A DNA stretch of 12,627 nt. Origin: an uncultured Bacilli bacterium. GTDB taxonomy: Bacteria; Bacillota_I; Bacilli_A; RF39; UBA660. Under the pieces are notes generated by a model, which was given only the letters and a program-made list of their open reading frames with translations, did no database searches and was not told the origin of the DNA. The stretch covers positions 1-12,627 of the forward strand of contig CANROL010000017.1 in the NCBI GenBank assembly GCA_947632255.1, given 5' to 3'. This document shows, in pieces, positions 1 to 7,076 of the stretch. The position numbers and the translations under genes are program-made. The number at the start of each line of letters is the position of its first letter. Positions within the stretch are counted from its first letter, which is position 1.

Positions 1-26
1 GCAAATTTCCAAATTTGTTCCCTTTT

Positions 27-1004
27 TTAAATATTATTTAAATAATTATCTAATAAATTAAATAATTCATCTTCTGTTTTTACTTCTATTATTTGTTCTT
101 TTAAGTTTTTAGCATCAGGTAAGCCCTTTAAATAATAAAGAGCAATACTTCTTATTTCTAATAAAGCTAATTTAGAATTTTTATATTCTTTTAAAAGATT
201 ATAATGTTTTTTAATCATGGTTATTTTTTCTTTTAAAGTAGGTTTAGAAAGTAATTCATGATTAGTTAAATAATAAAGGCATTCTTTAAAGAGCCAAGGA
301 TTACCTAGAGCAGCACGACCAATCATGACGGCATCACAGTTTGTAGTTTTGAGCATTTCTTCCGCTTTTTCGGGACTATTTACATCACCATTACCTATAA
401 CGGGAATAGAAACATTTTGTTTTACTTCTTTAATAATATTCCAATCAGCTTTACCAGTATAGCCTTGAGCTCTAGTTCTTGCATGAACGGATATAGCACT
501 AGCCCCATTTGCTTCACATATTTTAGCAATTTCTACGGCATTAATACTTGAAGAATCCCAGCCACTTCTAATTTTTACAGTAACTGGAACATTTACGCTG
601 GCGACAACTTTTTTAACTATTTCCCCGACTAACTTGGGATCTTTTAATAAAGCACTTCCCGCATGAGCTTTGATAGCTACTTTAGGAACAGGACAACCCA
701 TATTGATATCTATTAATTTAACATGATAATCTTTAACTAAAATTTGGGCACTCTTAGCTAAAACATCAGGATTAGAACCAAATATTTGAACACCAACATA
801 CATTTTTAATTTATCTAAGCCATTTAACATATCTAAAGTTTTCTTATTATTCCTTATTATTGCTTCGGAACTAATTAATTCGGTAAAAGCTAAATCAACT
901 CCCATATCTTCTAATATTTTCATGTATGATGCATTAGATATACCAGCGATAGGAGCTAAAACAACTTGATTTTTAATAGTTAAATCTTTTATTTTCCAAG
1001 ACAT
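27..1004 (-). CDS. dus: tRNA-dihydrouridine synthase, DusB-like
   Basis: This cytoplasmic flavoenzyme reduces uridines in the tRNA D-loop to dihydrouridine, using FMN and NADPH. The 325-residue length is normal for the family. The N-terminal TIM barrel holds the FMN entry motif APIAG (17-21), the catalytic cysteine in NMGCP (Cys104), a KIRSGW segment (144-149), a HARTR segment (174-178) and the phosphate-binding motifs GNGD (204-207) and IGRAALGNPW (228-237). A small helical tRNA-binding domain follows from about 245, with YLKGLP near 291-296. AGIS replaces the usual AGVTD after the first strand, a mild variation. The modified position in tRNA cannot be told from sequence. ATG starts 4 bases after the upstream dehydrogenase stop, with a purine-rich ribosome site inside that gene's last codons, so it is the third gene of the pyrophosphatase operon. 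Family assignment is secure; the DusB subgroup is inferred from the motifs. Confidence 0.95.
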   Translation of the reverse strand: MSWKIKDLTIKNQVVLAPIAGISNASYMKILEDMGVDLAFTELISSEAIIRNNKKTLDMLNGLDKLKMYVGVQIFGSNPDVLAKSAQILVKDYHVKLIDINMGCPVPKVAIKAHAGSALLKDPKLVGEIVKKVVASVNVPVTVKIRSGWDSSSINAVEIAKICEANGASAISVHARTRAQGYTGKADWNIIKEVKQNVSIPVIGNGDVNSPEKAEEMLKTTNCDAVMIGRAALGNPWLFKECLYYLTNHELLSKPTLKEKITMIKKHYNLLKEYKNSKLALLEIRSIALYYLKGLPDAKNLKEQIIEVKTEDELFNLLDNYLNNI

Positions 1005-1008
1005 ATTA

Positions 1009-1770
1009 TTACTCTTTTCTCTTAGATTTACGATTTTGAATATGATAAGAAATAATTAAAGATAAACGATATGGAGCAAAACGATTTAAAAAAAGAGTTA
1101 TTTTCATAAGAAAAGTAGGAACTATAAGCATTTTATGTTGCATTAATTTTTTAATAGCATATTTAGCAACATCATAAGAATTAGCTTCTCTAATGGCAAA
1201 AGTACCATGAGCAACTTCATTAAATTCAGTAGCAACAGGTCCGGGACATAAAGCACTTATTTGAACATGACTTTTTTCTTTTCTTAATTCTTCATTAATA
1301 GCCATCGTAAGTTTCGTTACATAATTTTTTGAAGCGTAATATGTACTCATTTTAGGTCCTGCCATAAAACCTGCGCTAGAACAAACATTTAAAATATAAC
1401 CTTGATCTTTTTTTAGCATATCTTGTAAAAATAATTTAGTTAAAATATGATATGTTTTTATATTTAAATCAATCATTTTAAGTTCAGTATCTAAATCTGT
1501 TTCATTAAATAAGCCAAATAAACCAAAACCAGCATTATTAATTAAAATATCTATATCTTCATTTTTAGTTAATTCATATAATTTATAAACATTAGAAGTA
1601 ATACTTAAATCTAAAGTAATTATTTTAACTTTAGTTTTTAATTCTTTTTGTAATTCTTCTAAACGATTTTGTCTTCGAGCTACTAATATTAAATCATAAT
1701 TTTTAGAAGCTAAAACACGGGCTAAATCCCGACCTATACCCGATGATGCTCCTGTTATTAAAGCTTGCAT
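1009..1770 (-). CDS. Short-chain dehydrogenase/reductase (DltE/COG0300 type)
   Basis: This is a classical NAD(P)-dependent oxidoreductase of 253 residues with a Rossmann fold. The dinucleotide-binding motif TGASSGIG is at 6-13, the structural motif NNAG at 78-81, the catalytic serine at about 131 in NVCSS, and the Tyr144-Lys148 pair in YYASK. PGPV at 176-179 follows the usual post-catalytic strand. Basic residues after the second strand (ARRQNR, 31-36) suggest NADPH preference, which is an inference. The hydrophobic C-terminal tail (VPTFLMKITLFLNRF onward) resembles the COG0300 subgroup, whose members often lie at the membrane. The substrate is unknown. ATG begins 1 base after the pyrophosphatase stop, with AGAAGG as ribosome site, so the two are co-transcribed. 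It is complete, with all active-site residues present. Confidence 0.92.
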   Translation of the reverse strand: MQALITGASSGIGRDLARVLASKNYDLILVARRQNRLEELQKELKTKVKIITLDLSITSNVYKLYELTKNEDIDILINNAGFGLFGLFNETDLDTELKMIDLNIKTYHILTKLFLQDMLKKDQGYILNVCSSAGFMAGPKMSTYYASKNYVTKLTMAINEELRKEKSHVQISALCPGPVATEFNEVAHGTFAIREANSYDVAKYAIKKLMQHKMLIVPTFLMKITLFLNRFAPYRLSLIISYHIQNRKSKRKE

Positions 1771-1771
1771 A

Positions 1772-3391
1772 TTAGACCTTCTTTTCTATTACTTCTAATA
1801 AAGCTGGCAACATTTGAATTTTACGAGATACTAAATTAGGAATATAGATACCTTCTTTTATTTCTTTTAAATTAAAGGCATCTTGAATTAATTTTTCACT
1901 TTCAGTATTATAAATAACATAAGAACCATTTTTATAAACATCAGTAATGAATAAAACAACACATATAAAATTACCCATTTGAAGTTCATTTAATTTAGCA
2001 ACATAATCAGGCATAATAGGCTCTATTTCATTGAAATCCATCGTCATTATTTGGGCAATACCTAATTCATGATTACCAACATTATAAGACTTAAAGTCTT
2101 GATTTATAACATCATTAACACTTAAACCTTTAATACTTGAGGCAACTTTTATTAAATCATAACCAAATTTATTTAAATCTAATTTAGTTAATTTAGCTAA
2201 TTTATTAGCAACTGAGATATCTTCTTCAGTAGTAGTTGGGGATTTTAAAACTAAAGTATCAGATAAAATAGCACTAAGCATTAAACCGGCAATTTCATAA
2301 GGAATATCAATATTTTTTTCTTGAAACATACTATAAATAATCGTACAAGTTGAACCAACAGGACGACTTCTAAAGTTTATGGGAACTGAAATACCTAATC
2401 CACTTAAATTATGATGATCAATTATTTCAATTATTTCGGCTTCTTCGATACCAATAGCACTTTGACTTAAACTATTATGATCAACCATGATAACTTGTTG
2501 TTTGGTATAAGAATCAGTATCTGTTACTTTAATTAAACCTAAACATTCATTTTTACTATTTACAACTGGATAATTAGCGTATCCCTCTTTACTAGCCATA
2601 CTAATAAAATCACTGCGATAGGCTTTATGATCAATAGTTACAGGTTTTAAATTAGGATTAATAGATTTAATTTGATTACTTAATATAACTTTATTAACTG
2701 TTTCTAAACTAGTGTCTTTACTTAAAATAACATTAACTTTATTTTTTTCAGCTTTCTTAAATAATTTAGAAGGAAGTTCATGATTACCGGTTAACACGAT
2801 TAATTTTATTTTAGATTCAATCGCGTATTCTAATACTTTATAACGATCACCCACGATTAAGATATCATCACTAGTTAATTTTATTTCTTCTTGTAAAGTT
2901 TTAGCTTGATAAGAAGCAACCATGACATTACCTTTTATTTCATGATCAAATTCTAATAAACCTATCCCATTGATACTTTCTATTATATGATCATAAGTTG
3001 TATCAACATAATTTTTATTACCACCAATTAAATATTTAGCTATTTCTTTTAAAGTAATAAAACCTTTTAATTCTTTATTTTCATTTACTAAAGGAACCGC
3101 GGTAATATTTTCTTTTTGCATAAAATTAAAAGTATTAAAAATTGATTCATTTTCATTAATATAAGCTTTTTTATTATATTTTATATCTCTTATTTTAACT
3201 TTAGTATCATTTAAATATTCGGGTTCTTTAACTTTAAAATATTTTAGGATATATTTAGTTTGAGTATCTATGTGACTTAATACTTTAGGAATAGTATTAT
3301 ATCCTTCCTCATTCATTAAATAAGATAATGCTATACTTGCACACACACTGTCTGCATCGGGATTACGATGGCCAAAAATAAATGTTTGCAT
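1772..3391 (-). CDS. ppaC: Manganese-dependent inorganic pyrophosphatase with CBS and DRTGG regulatory domains
   Basis: This DHH-family (family II) pyrophosphatase hydrolyses PPi to phosphate in the cytoplasm. The 539-residue length fits the long, regulated form. The DHH domain starts with GHRNPDADS (7-15; His8, Asp12 and Asp14 are predicted metal ligands). It is interrupted by CBS1 (about 66-125), a DRTGG-like domain (about 135-245, with VLTGNHELP at 199-207) and CBS2 (about 250-298). The catalytic core then resumes with VDHN (303-306), IDHHN (324-328) and LSDT (376-379), ending with the DHHA2 domain. Known relatives are controlled by adenine nucleotides through the CBS pair, and those with DRTGG also respond to diadenosine polyphosphates. 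The C-terminal substrate motif reads SRKIQ (522-526) instead of the usual SRKKQ, keeping the Arg and first Lys. ATG is preceded by a strong AGAGGTGG ribosome site. It is the first gene of the operon with the dehydrogenase and dus. Confidence 0.95.
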   Translation of the reverse strand: MQTFIFGHRNPDADSVCASIALSYLMNEEGYNTIPKVLSHIDTQTKYILKYFKVKEPEYLNDTKVKIRDIKYNKKAYINENESIFNTFNFMQKENITAVPLVNENKELKGFITLKEIAKYLIGGNKNYVDTTYDHIIESINGIGLLEFDHEIKGNVMVASYQAKTLQEEIKLTSDDILIVGDRYKVLEYAIESKIKLIVLTGNHELPSKLFKKAEKNKVNVILSKDTSLETVNKVILSNQIKSINPNLKPVTIDHKAYRSDFISMASKEGYANYPVVNSKNECLGLIKVTDTDSYTKQQVIMVDHNSLSQSAIGIEEAEIIEIIDHHNLSGLGISVPINFRSRPVGSTCTIIYSMFQEKNIDIPYEIAGLMLSAILSDTLVLKSPTTTEEDISVANKLAKLTKLDLNKFGYDLIKVASSIKGLSVNDVINQDFKSYNVGNHELGIAQIMTMDFNEIEPIMPDYVAKLNELQMGNFICVVLFITDVYKNGSYVIYNTESEKLIQDAFNLKEIKEGIYIPNLVSRKIQMLPALLEVIEKKV

Positions 3392-3431
3392 ATTCCACCT
3401 CTTTACTACAAAATAATAACATAAATTAAAT

Positions 3432-3541
3432 AAATTAAAAAGGGAAAAATAGCAATTTCCCTTTTAAGTGTGAGTTTTAGTTTATATGTTAATATTTTTA
3501 AATAGGTTTATGAACTTTTACGTTATCGTCCTCCTTCATTT
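3432..3541 (-). ncRNA. Candidate short transcript between kinase and pyrophosphatase genes
   Basis: On the minus strand a -10-like TAGACT (3545-3550) follows three phased TTTCACA-type repeats. A start about 7 bases later would fall at or beside an ATG (3537-3539), and a clear terminator ends at 3438. The predicted RNA is about 100 nt. It begins AATGAAGGAGGACG, so a full Shine-Dalgarno core sits at the 5' end with no usable start codon after it. The ATG opens only a 13-codon frame (3498-3539; peptide MKEDDNVKVHKPI) and would be leaderless. It could be a small RNA, a tiny leader peptide, an attenuated leader of the pyrophosphatase operon, or a decayed gene remnant. Only the elements are seen; transcription is inferred. 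Confidence 0.25.
3438..3465 (-). terminator. Intrinsic terminator upstream of the pyrophosphatase operon
   Basis: A perfect 10-bp stem (AAAAGGGAAA with TTTCCCTTTT) encloses an 8-base loop. On the minus strand it runs straight into a T-rich tract (TTTTTAATTTATTT). It lies about 130 bases beyond the kinase stop and 47 bases before the pyrophosphatase ATG. It should end the regulator-kinase transcript and any short RNA started at 3545-3588. I see no good promoter between it and the pyrophosphatase, so partial read-through may feed that operon. The A/T flanks make it potentially functional on the plus strand too. Confidence 0.75.
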
Positions 3542-3544
3542 TTA

Positions 3545-3588
3545 AGTCTAACAAATAAATGTGAAATATATGTGTTTTTATTGTGAAA
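3545..3588 (-). promoter_or_regulatory. Triple 11-bp-phased direct repeat, probable OmpR-family regulator box with weak -10
   Basis: On the minus strand TTTCACA (3582-3588), AAACACA (3571-3577) and TTTCACA (3560-3566) are each separated by exactly 4 bases, giving an 11-bp period. A weaker TTTGTTA occupies the next step (3549-3555). A poor -10, TAGACT (3545-3550), lies 9 bases past the last good repeat, so the repeats occupy the -35 position, as expected of an activator-dependent promoter. The array starts 4 bases after the kinase stop codon. The same heptamer type with the same period is found at the regulator's own promoter. OmpR/PhoB-family dimers bind head to tail on such repeats; binding here is inferred. 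Confidence 0.45.
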
Positions 3589-3591
3589 TAT

Positions 3592-4977
3592 TTATTTTGT
3601 TTTAATTTTAAAATAGAAAGTAGTTCCTTTATTTAAAGTTGATTTGACACCATAGTCAAATTTATGCTTAGTAAGAATTTCTTTTACAATTGATAAACCT
3701 AAACCAGTTGAGACAACATTACGACGATGTAATTTATCACTTTTATAATATTTATCCCAAATATATGGTAGTTCTTCTTTTTTAATACCTTTACCGGTAT
3801 CAGTTATTTCAATTAATACTTCTTTTTTGATTTTTTTAATAGTAATAAATACTTTTTTATCACTACCAGTATAGTTAAGAGCATTATTAATTAAATTATA
3901 GATTACTTGAGTTATTTTTTGTTTATCAGCATAAACGATTAATTTAGGAGGAATATCTAAAATAAAATGATAATCTTCAGTAGTTTTTAAAATTTCATAT
4001 TTTTTCATAATATCATTTATGATGGCACATAAATCAAAATTTTCAAGTTTTAATTCATCATTTGTGGCTTGCATTCGAGATAATTCTAAGATGTCATTTA
4101 CTAAAATATTTAAACGTTCAACTTCTTCAATAATTATATTTAAATTTTCTTTGGTTTTAGCTTCATCAGCATATGATATATCTCTAATCATTTCTGCGTA
4201 AGCTCTTATCATTGTTAAAGGAGTTTTTAAATCATGAGAAACATTAGCCATTAAATCACGCCTTAATTCATCTATTTTAGATAAATCACTACTAACATGA
4301 TTTAAGGTATTAGCAAGTTCATTTATTTCTAATATATCACTAGAATCAAATTTAATTTGATAATTACCTTCCCCGAGTTCTTGGGCTTTTTTCGTTATTT
4401 TAACAATGGGTTTAGTGATTTTTTTAGATAAAAAATAAGATATAAAACAGGCAATAAAGACAACAATAATAGTAATTAAAACTAATTCTTTATGTAAAAT
4501 ATAACGAGCACCATTTAAATCTTCTAGAGGGGAATAGATAAAAATATAACCATTTTCAACTTTAACACCTGATAATATAGCCCGAGAATTATTGGAATTG
4601 TTAATAAGTTTAATGTATTTTAAATTTTCATTTTGAGCAATAATATCATTAATAATATTAGTTACTTGGTTATTATTTTTAAGACCACATCCCACCATAA
4701 GAATATTATAATTAATGGTATTAGTATTAGTTACATATTTAATACAAACACTGTTGTTATAAGCAATATTTTCTAAGTTATAATATAAGTTATTGATGGT
4801 TTCATTTTTAATATTTAAAGTAATTTTTTGAATCTTTTTTTCTTGATATTTTTCATAACTATATTTTAGTAAGATACTTTGAGATAGCATTAAGAATAAT
4901 AATATAGCAATACTAAAAATAATTAAGTAAACTAAAGTTTTAAAATTAATACTTTTAATCTTGTTCTTTATATTCAA
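3592..4977 (-). CDS. Sensor histidine kinase of a two-component system
   Basis: This membrane sensor kinase of 461 residues pairs with the regulator just upstream. Membrane segments at about 15-37 and 163-184 enclose an extracellular region of about 125 residues with two cysteines (Cys78, Cys97) that could form a disulfide. A HAMP linker follows (about 184-238), then the dimerisation/phosphoacceptor domain with NVSHDLKTP (His248) and the ATPase domain with N box NLINNALNYT (361-370), G1 DTGKG (393-397) and G2 GLGLSI (425-430). No PAS domain is evident. The start is TTG at 4975-4977, overlapping the regulator by 23 bases: the frame is closed by TAA four codons upstream of the preceding Asn codon, TTG is the only usual start codon before the first membrane segment, and GGGG lies 7 bases before it. 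All catalytic motifs are intact. The signal is unknown; a phosphate-sensing role would be only a guess. Confidence 0.93.
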   Translation of the reverse strand: MNIKNKIKSINFKTLVYLIIFSIAILLFLMLSQSILLKYSYEKYQEKKIQKITLNIKNETINNLYYNLENIAYNNSVCIKYVTNTNTINYNILMVGCGLKNNNQVTNIINDIIAQNENLKYIKLINNSNNSRAILSGVKVENGYIFIYSPLEDLNGARYILHKELVLITIIVVFIACFISYFLSKKITKPIVKITKKAQELGEGNYQIKFDSSDILEINELANTLNHVSSDLSKIDELRRDLMANVSHDLKTPLTMIRAYAEMIRDISYADEAKTKENLNIIIEEVERLNILVNDILELSRMQATNDELKLENFDLCAIINDIMKKYEILKTTEDYHFILDIPPKLIVYADKQKITQVIYNLINNALNYTGSDKKVFITIKKIKKEVLIEITDTGKGIKKEELPYIWDKYYKSDKLHRRNVVSTGLGLSIVKEILTKHKFDYGVKSTLNKGTTFYFKIKTK

Positions 4978-5623
4978 ATTTATACCCCATTCCTCTTACT
5001 GTTTTAATTAAATTACGATATTTGCCAAGGTTGTTTCTTAAGGTTTTAACATGTGTATCAACTGTTCGTTCATCACCATAAAAATCAAAGCCCCAGATAT
5101 TAGCTAAAATAGTATCACGTGATAAAGCAATATTTTTATTTTGCATGAAATATTTTAAAAGTTCATATTCTTTGGGAGTTAAAGTAATTAATTTATCATC
5201 TATTTTTACTTCATGAGCTAAATCATCTAAGACTAAATCTTGAAATTTATATATTGTTTGATCGTTTTGAAGACGTTTTAAGACCGCTTTAACACGAGCA
5301 GTTAATTCTTTAGGGGAAAATGGTTTTGTTACATAATCATCTATGCCTAAATCAAAGCCATAAAGTTTGTCATATTCTTCATCGCGAGCAGAAAGCATAA
5401 TAACGGGAATGTCTTTTATTTTTTTTATTTCTCTTATAGCTTGATAGCCATCCATTTTAGGCATCATAATATCCATGATTATAAGATCAATATCATTATT
5501 TTTAACTTTAGTAAGAGCATCATTACCATCTGTTGCCTCGATTATTATAAATGATTCTAATTCTAAATATTCTTTTATAACTTTTCTAATTAATTCTTCA
5601 TCATCACAAACTAATATTTTCAT
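4955..5623 (-). CDS. OmpR/PhoB-family response regulator
   Basis: This cytoplasmic transcription factor of 222 residues is activated by phosphorylation from the adjacent kinase. The receiver domain has the acidic pocket Asp7-Asp8, phosphoacceptor Asp51 (IIMDIMMP), switch residue Ser78 and Lys100 (VTKPF). A winged-helix DNA-binding domain spans about 125-220, with recognition region TVDTHVKTLRNNLG and the closing TVRGMGYKFE hairpin. I choose ATG at 5621-5623: AAAGGAG lies 8 bases upstream, whereas the in-frame GTG at 5630-5632 overlaps that ribosome site and so is unlikely. The gene is preceded by a promoter carrying two phased TTCAC-type repeats, which suggests autoregulation. Its 3' end overlaps the kinase start, implying coupled translation. 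The family is certain; the regulon is unknown, though the region after the kinase gene is a candidate target. Confidence 0.95.
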   Translation of the reverse strand: MKILVCDDEELIRKVIKEYLELESFIIIEATDGNDALTKVKNNDIDLIIMDIMMPKMDGYQAIREIKKIKDIPVIMLSARDEEYDKLYGFDLGIDDYVTKPFSPKELTARVKAVLKRLQNDQTIYKFQDLVLDDLAHEVKIDDKLITLTPKEYELLKYFMQNKNIALSRDTILANIWGFDFYGDERTVDTHVKTLRNNLGKYRNLIKTVRGMGYKFEYKEQD

Positions 5624-5645
5624 AAAGGTCACTCCTTTAGATAAT

Positions 5646-5676
5646 ATTATAACAAATTTGTGAACAATTGGTGAAA
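5646..5676 (-). promoter_or_regulatory. Promoter of the regulator-kinase operon with two 11-bp-phased repeats
   Basis: On the minus strand a consensus -10 TATAAT (5646-5651), preceded by TGT, sits between the upstream gene's terminator and the regulator ribosome site. At 17-bp spacing there is only TCACCA, a poor -35. That space holds TTTCACC (5670-5676) and GTTCACA (5659-5665), separated by 4 bases (11-bp period). A good -10 with no -35 and phased repeats is the usual design of PhoB/OmpR-activated promoters. The likely regulator is the gene's own product; this is inference. Confidence 0.6.
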
Positions 5677-5682
5677 TAAATT

Positions 5683-5706
5683 AAAAAAAGGCTATTTTCA
5701 TAGCCT
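5683..5706 (-). terminator. Intrinsic terminator overlapping the stop of the Ig-like membrane protein gene
   Basis: On the minus strand AGGCTA, loop TGAAAA and TAGCCT form a 6-bp stem followed immediately by six Ts. The stem takes in part of the TAG stop codon of the 425-residue gene. It separates that gene from the regulator-kinase operon, whose promoter begins only a few bases further on. Confidence 0.85.
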
Positions 5707-6982
5707 AGTATCCTATAGAACAACTATATCCTTTATTATTATAGAAATTTCGTAATTCACTGGCAGTTGTAGGAATTTCAGAACCAGATTCAGCGACGAT
5801 TTCATCATAACTTAAATTAACAGTTAAGGTTAAAGTATGATTTTCATCATCAAATACCCCTGCTCCTGTTTTTCCATCATATGTAACATTATTTAAATTG
5901 GTACTAGATGATTTTAAGGAATTGTAAGTGCTTTCTTCTAAAGTATAGGTATATATTCTTAAGGCAGTTTTATTAAATTCGGAATTAACAATACCATATT
6001 TAGTTACTTCATTAGAATTTGATGATTTACAAACTATGTAAATATCTGCGATTGGAGTATCAGTTACCGTCATCTTAGCTTTTACTTCAACAGAATTTTT
6101 TGCAGCATCTTGAACAATTATTTCAACTTCATATTCTCCCGGGGTTTTAAGATTATCCATTACTGCATTTTCATCTTTAAAAGCATAAGAGCAACTACTT
6201 TTATCATCACATTTTTCGATGAAATCCAAAGCTGATATTTGACTATTTAAGCCGACAGTAACATTTTTGGTTGTTACTTCTGGTTTAGTTGTATCAACAA
6301 TGGTAGCGGTACCTTCATAAGATTTGTTATTAATACAATTGATAGTAAATTTATAAGTAGCATTTAAAGTGTTAGTATCAGTTATATTTGTAGTATCAAT
6401 AGAGCAAGTTGAGGTATCAATATTATTAAAATCAGCATAATTTTTTATATCAGTAGGTATTTCACTACCAATTTCAATTTTTACTTCTTTAACTTTGACA
6501 GATGATGAATTTAAAGCTATTGGTTTTTTGGATAGGCCAAGTAAAATATAGACTCCTACACCAACGGCAGTTAATGATAAAACAATAATTATAATAAATA
6601 ATATTTTATTAGGTTTGTCTTTATTTTTTTTAGAATTAGAATCATCGGCCAGAGGAGGAATAGTTTCAATATTACTAGATAAAACATTATTAACACTATT
6701 TTCCTCCATTAATGGAGCTACTGGAGGTATAGAATTGGTGTAATTAGGTTCATTAATGTTGGTATTAAGGTTATTAGATTCAATACCAGTATTTAATATG
6801 GCACTTTCATTTTCTTCTGTAAGTGGACTTACTGGTGTTAGATTAGAGTCAGCCTCATTTTGAGGAGTTGGTGGAGTTTCAGTACCACCTGGTGTTGGAG
6901 TTGGATTTACATTGTTGATATTACCCACGTTTCCTAAAAATACAGAATTTAATTCATTATTATTTGGTTCATTATTATTCAT
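5705..6982 (-). CDS. Single-pass membrane protein with Asn/Pro-rich cytoplasmic tail and Ig-like extracellular region
   Basis: I do not recognise a named family. The first 125 residues are rich in Asn, Pro, Glu and Thr and contain no signal peptide. They carry a repeated motif: TPVSPLTEEN (49-58), IPPVAPLMEEN (85-95) and IPPLADDS (108-115). A lysine-rich patch (118-126) precedes one membrane segment (about 127-149), so the tail is predicted inside and residues 150-425 outside. The outer part has beta-rich stretches. The segment at about 233-308, starting TTKPEVTT and including GEYEVEIIVQDAAKN, resembles bacterial Ig-like (DUF5011/HYR-type) modules. All six cysteines are outside (193, 216, 258, 264, 318, 421), spaced as if in three pairs. 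GSEIPT occurs twice (172-177 and 400-405). ATG has an AAAGGGG ribosome site. It has its own promoter and terminator. A role at the cell surface is inferred. Confidence 0.85.
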   Translation of the reverse strand: MNNNEPNNNELNSVFLGNVGNINNVNPTPTPGGTETPPTPQNEADSNLTPVSPLTEENESAILNTGIESNNLNTNINEPNYTNSIPPVAPLMEENSVNNVLSSNIETIPPLADDSNSKKNKDKPNKILFIIIIVLSLTAVGVGVYILLGLSKKPIALNSSSVKVKEVKIEIGSEIPTDIKNYADFNNIDTSTCSIDTTNITDTNTLNATYKFTINCINNKSYEGTATIVDTTKPEVTTKNVTVGLNSQISALDFIEKCDDKSSCSYAFKDENAVMDNLKTPGEYEVEIIVQDAAKNSVEVKAKMTVTDTPIADIYIVCKSSNSNEVTKYGIVNSEFNKTALRIYTYTLEESTYNSLKSSSTNLNNVTYDGKTGAGVFDDENHTLTLTVNLSYDEIVAESGSEIPTTASELRNFYNNKGYSCSIGY

Positions 6983-7011
6983 AATTACAGCCCCTTTATT
7001 TTCATATTAAT

Positions 7012-7040
7012 ATTATAACGTAATGGCTTAAAAATTACAA
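7012..7040 (-). promoter_or_regulatory. Promoter of the Ig-like membrane protein gene
   Basis: On the minus strand TTGTAA (7035-7040), a 17-bp spacer and a perfect TATAAT (7012-7017) form a vegetative-type promoter. It lies just beyond the terminator of the preceding gene and about 30 bases before the ATG. The gene is therefore transcribed alone. Confidence 0.75.
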
Positions 7041-7050
7041 TATCAAAATG

Positions 7051-7076
7051 AAAAAAAATACTTTTTAAGGTATTTT
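7051..7076 (-). terminator. Terminator of the SleB-like hydrolase gene
   Basis: On the minus strand AAAATACCTT pairs with AAGTATTTT (9 bp with one bulged C) across a short A-rich loop. It runs into eight Ts, part of which belong to the stem. The hairpin overlaps the TAA stop (7075-7077). The stem is weak (A/T-rich), but the position and T tract fit termination. Confidence 0.6.

Noticed and set aside
1..26. Inverted repeat CAAATTT/AAATTTG (2-17) as terminator of the dus operon, or TTG start of a next gene
   Set aside because: The arms are A/T-only with a 2-base centre and no following T tract is visible on the minus strand. An AAAAGGG site and a possible TTG are present, but the window ends too soon to judge.
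3498..3539. 13-codon frame as a confident micropeptide gene
   Set aside because: There is no ribosome site before the ATG and nothing supports translation; it is kept only as a possibility within the short transcript.
4019..4201. 60-codon open frame on the plus strand
   Set aside because: It lies wholly inside the histidine kinase gene, opposite its phosphoacceptor and linker region, and has no ribosome site or family features.
5624..5632. GTG start adding three residues to the response regulator
   Set aside because: The GTG overlaps the AAAGGAG ribosome site, which is ideally spaced for the ATG at 5621-5623, and family members start at this MKILV.
5475..5663. 62-codon open frame on the plus strand
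   Set aside because: It runs antisense to the receiver domain of the response regulator and across its promoter; the composition is that of a reverse-strand shadow.
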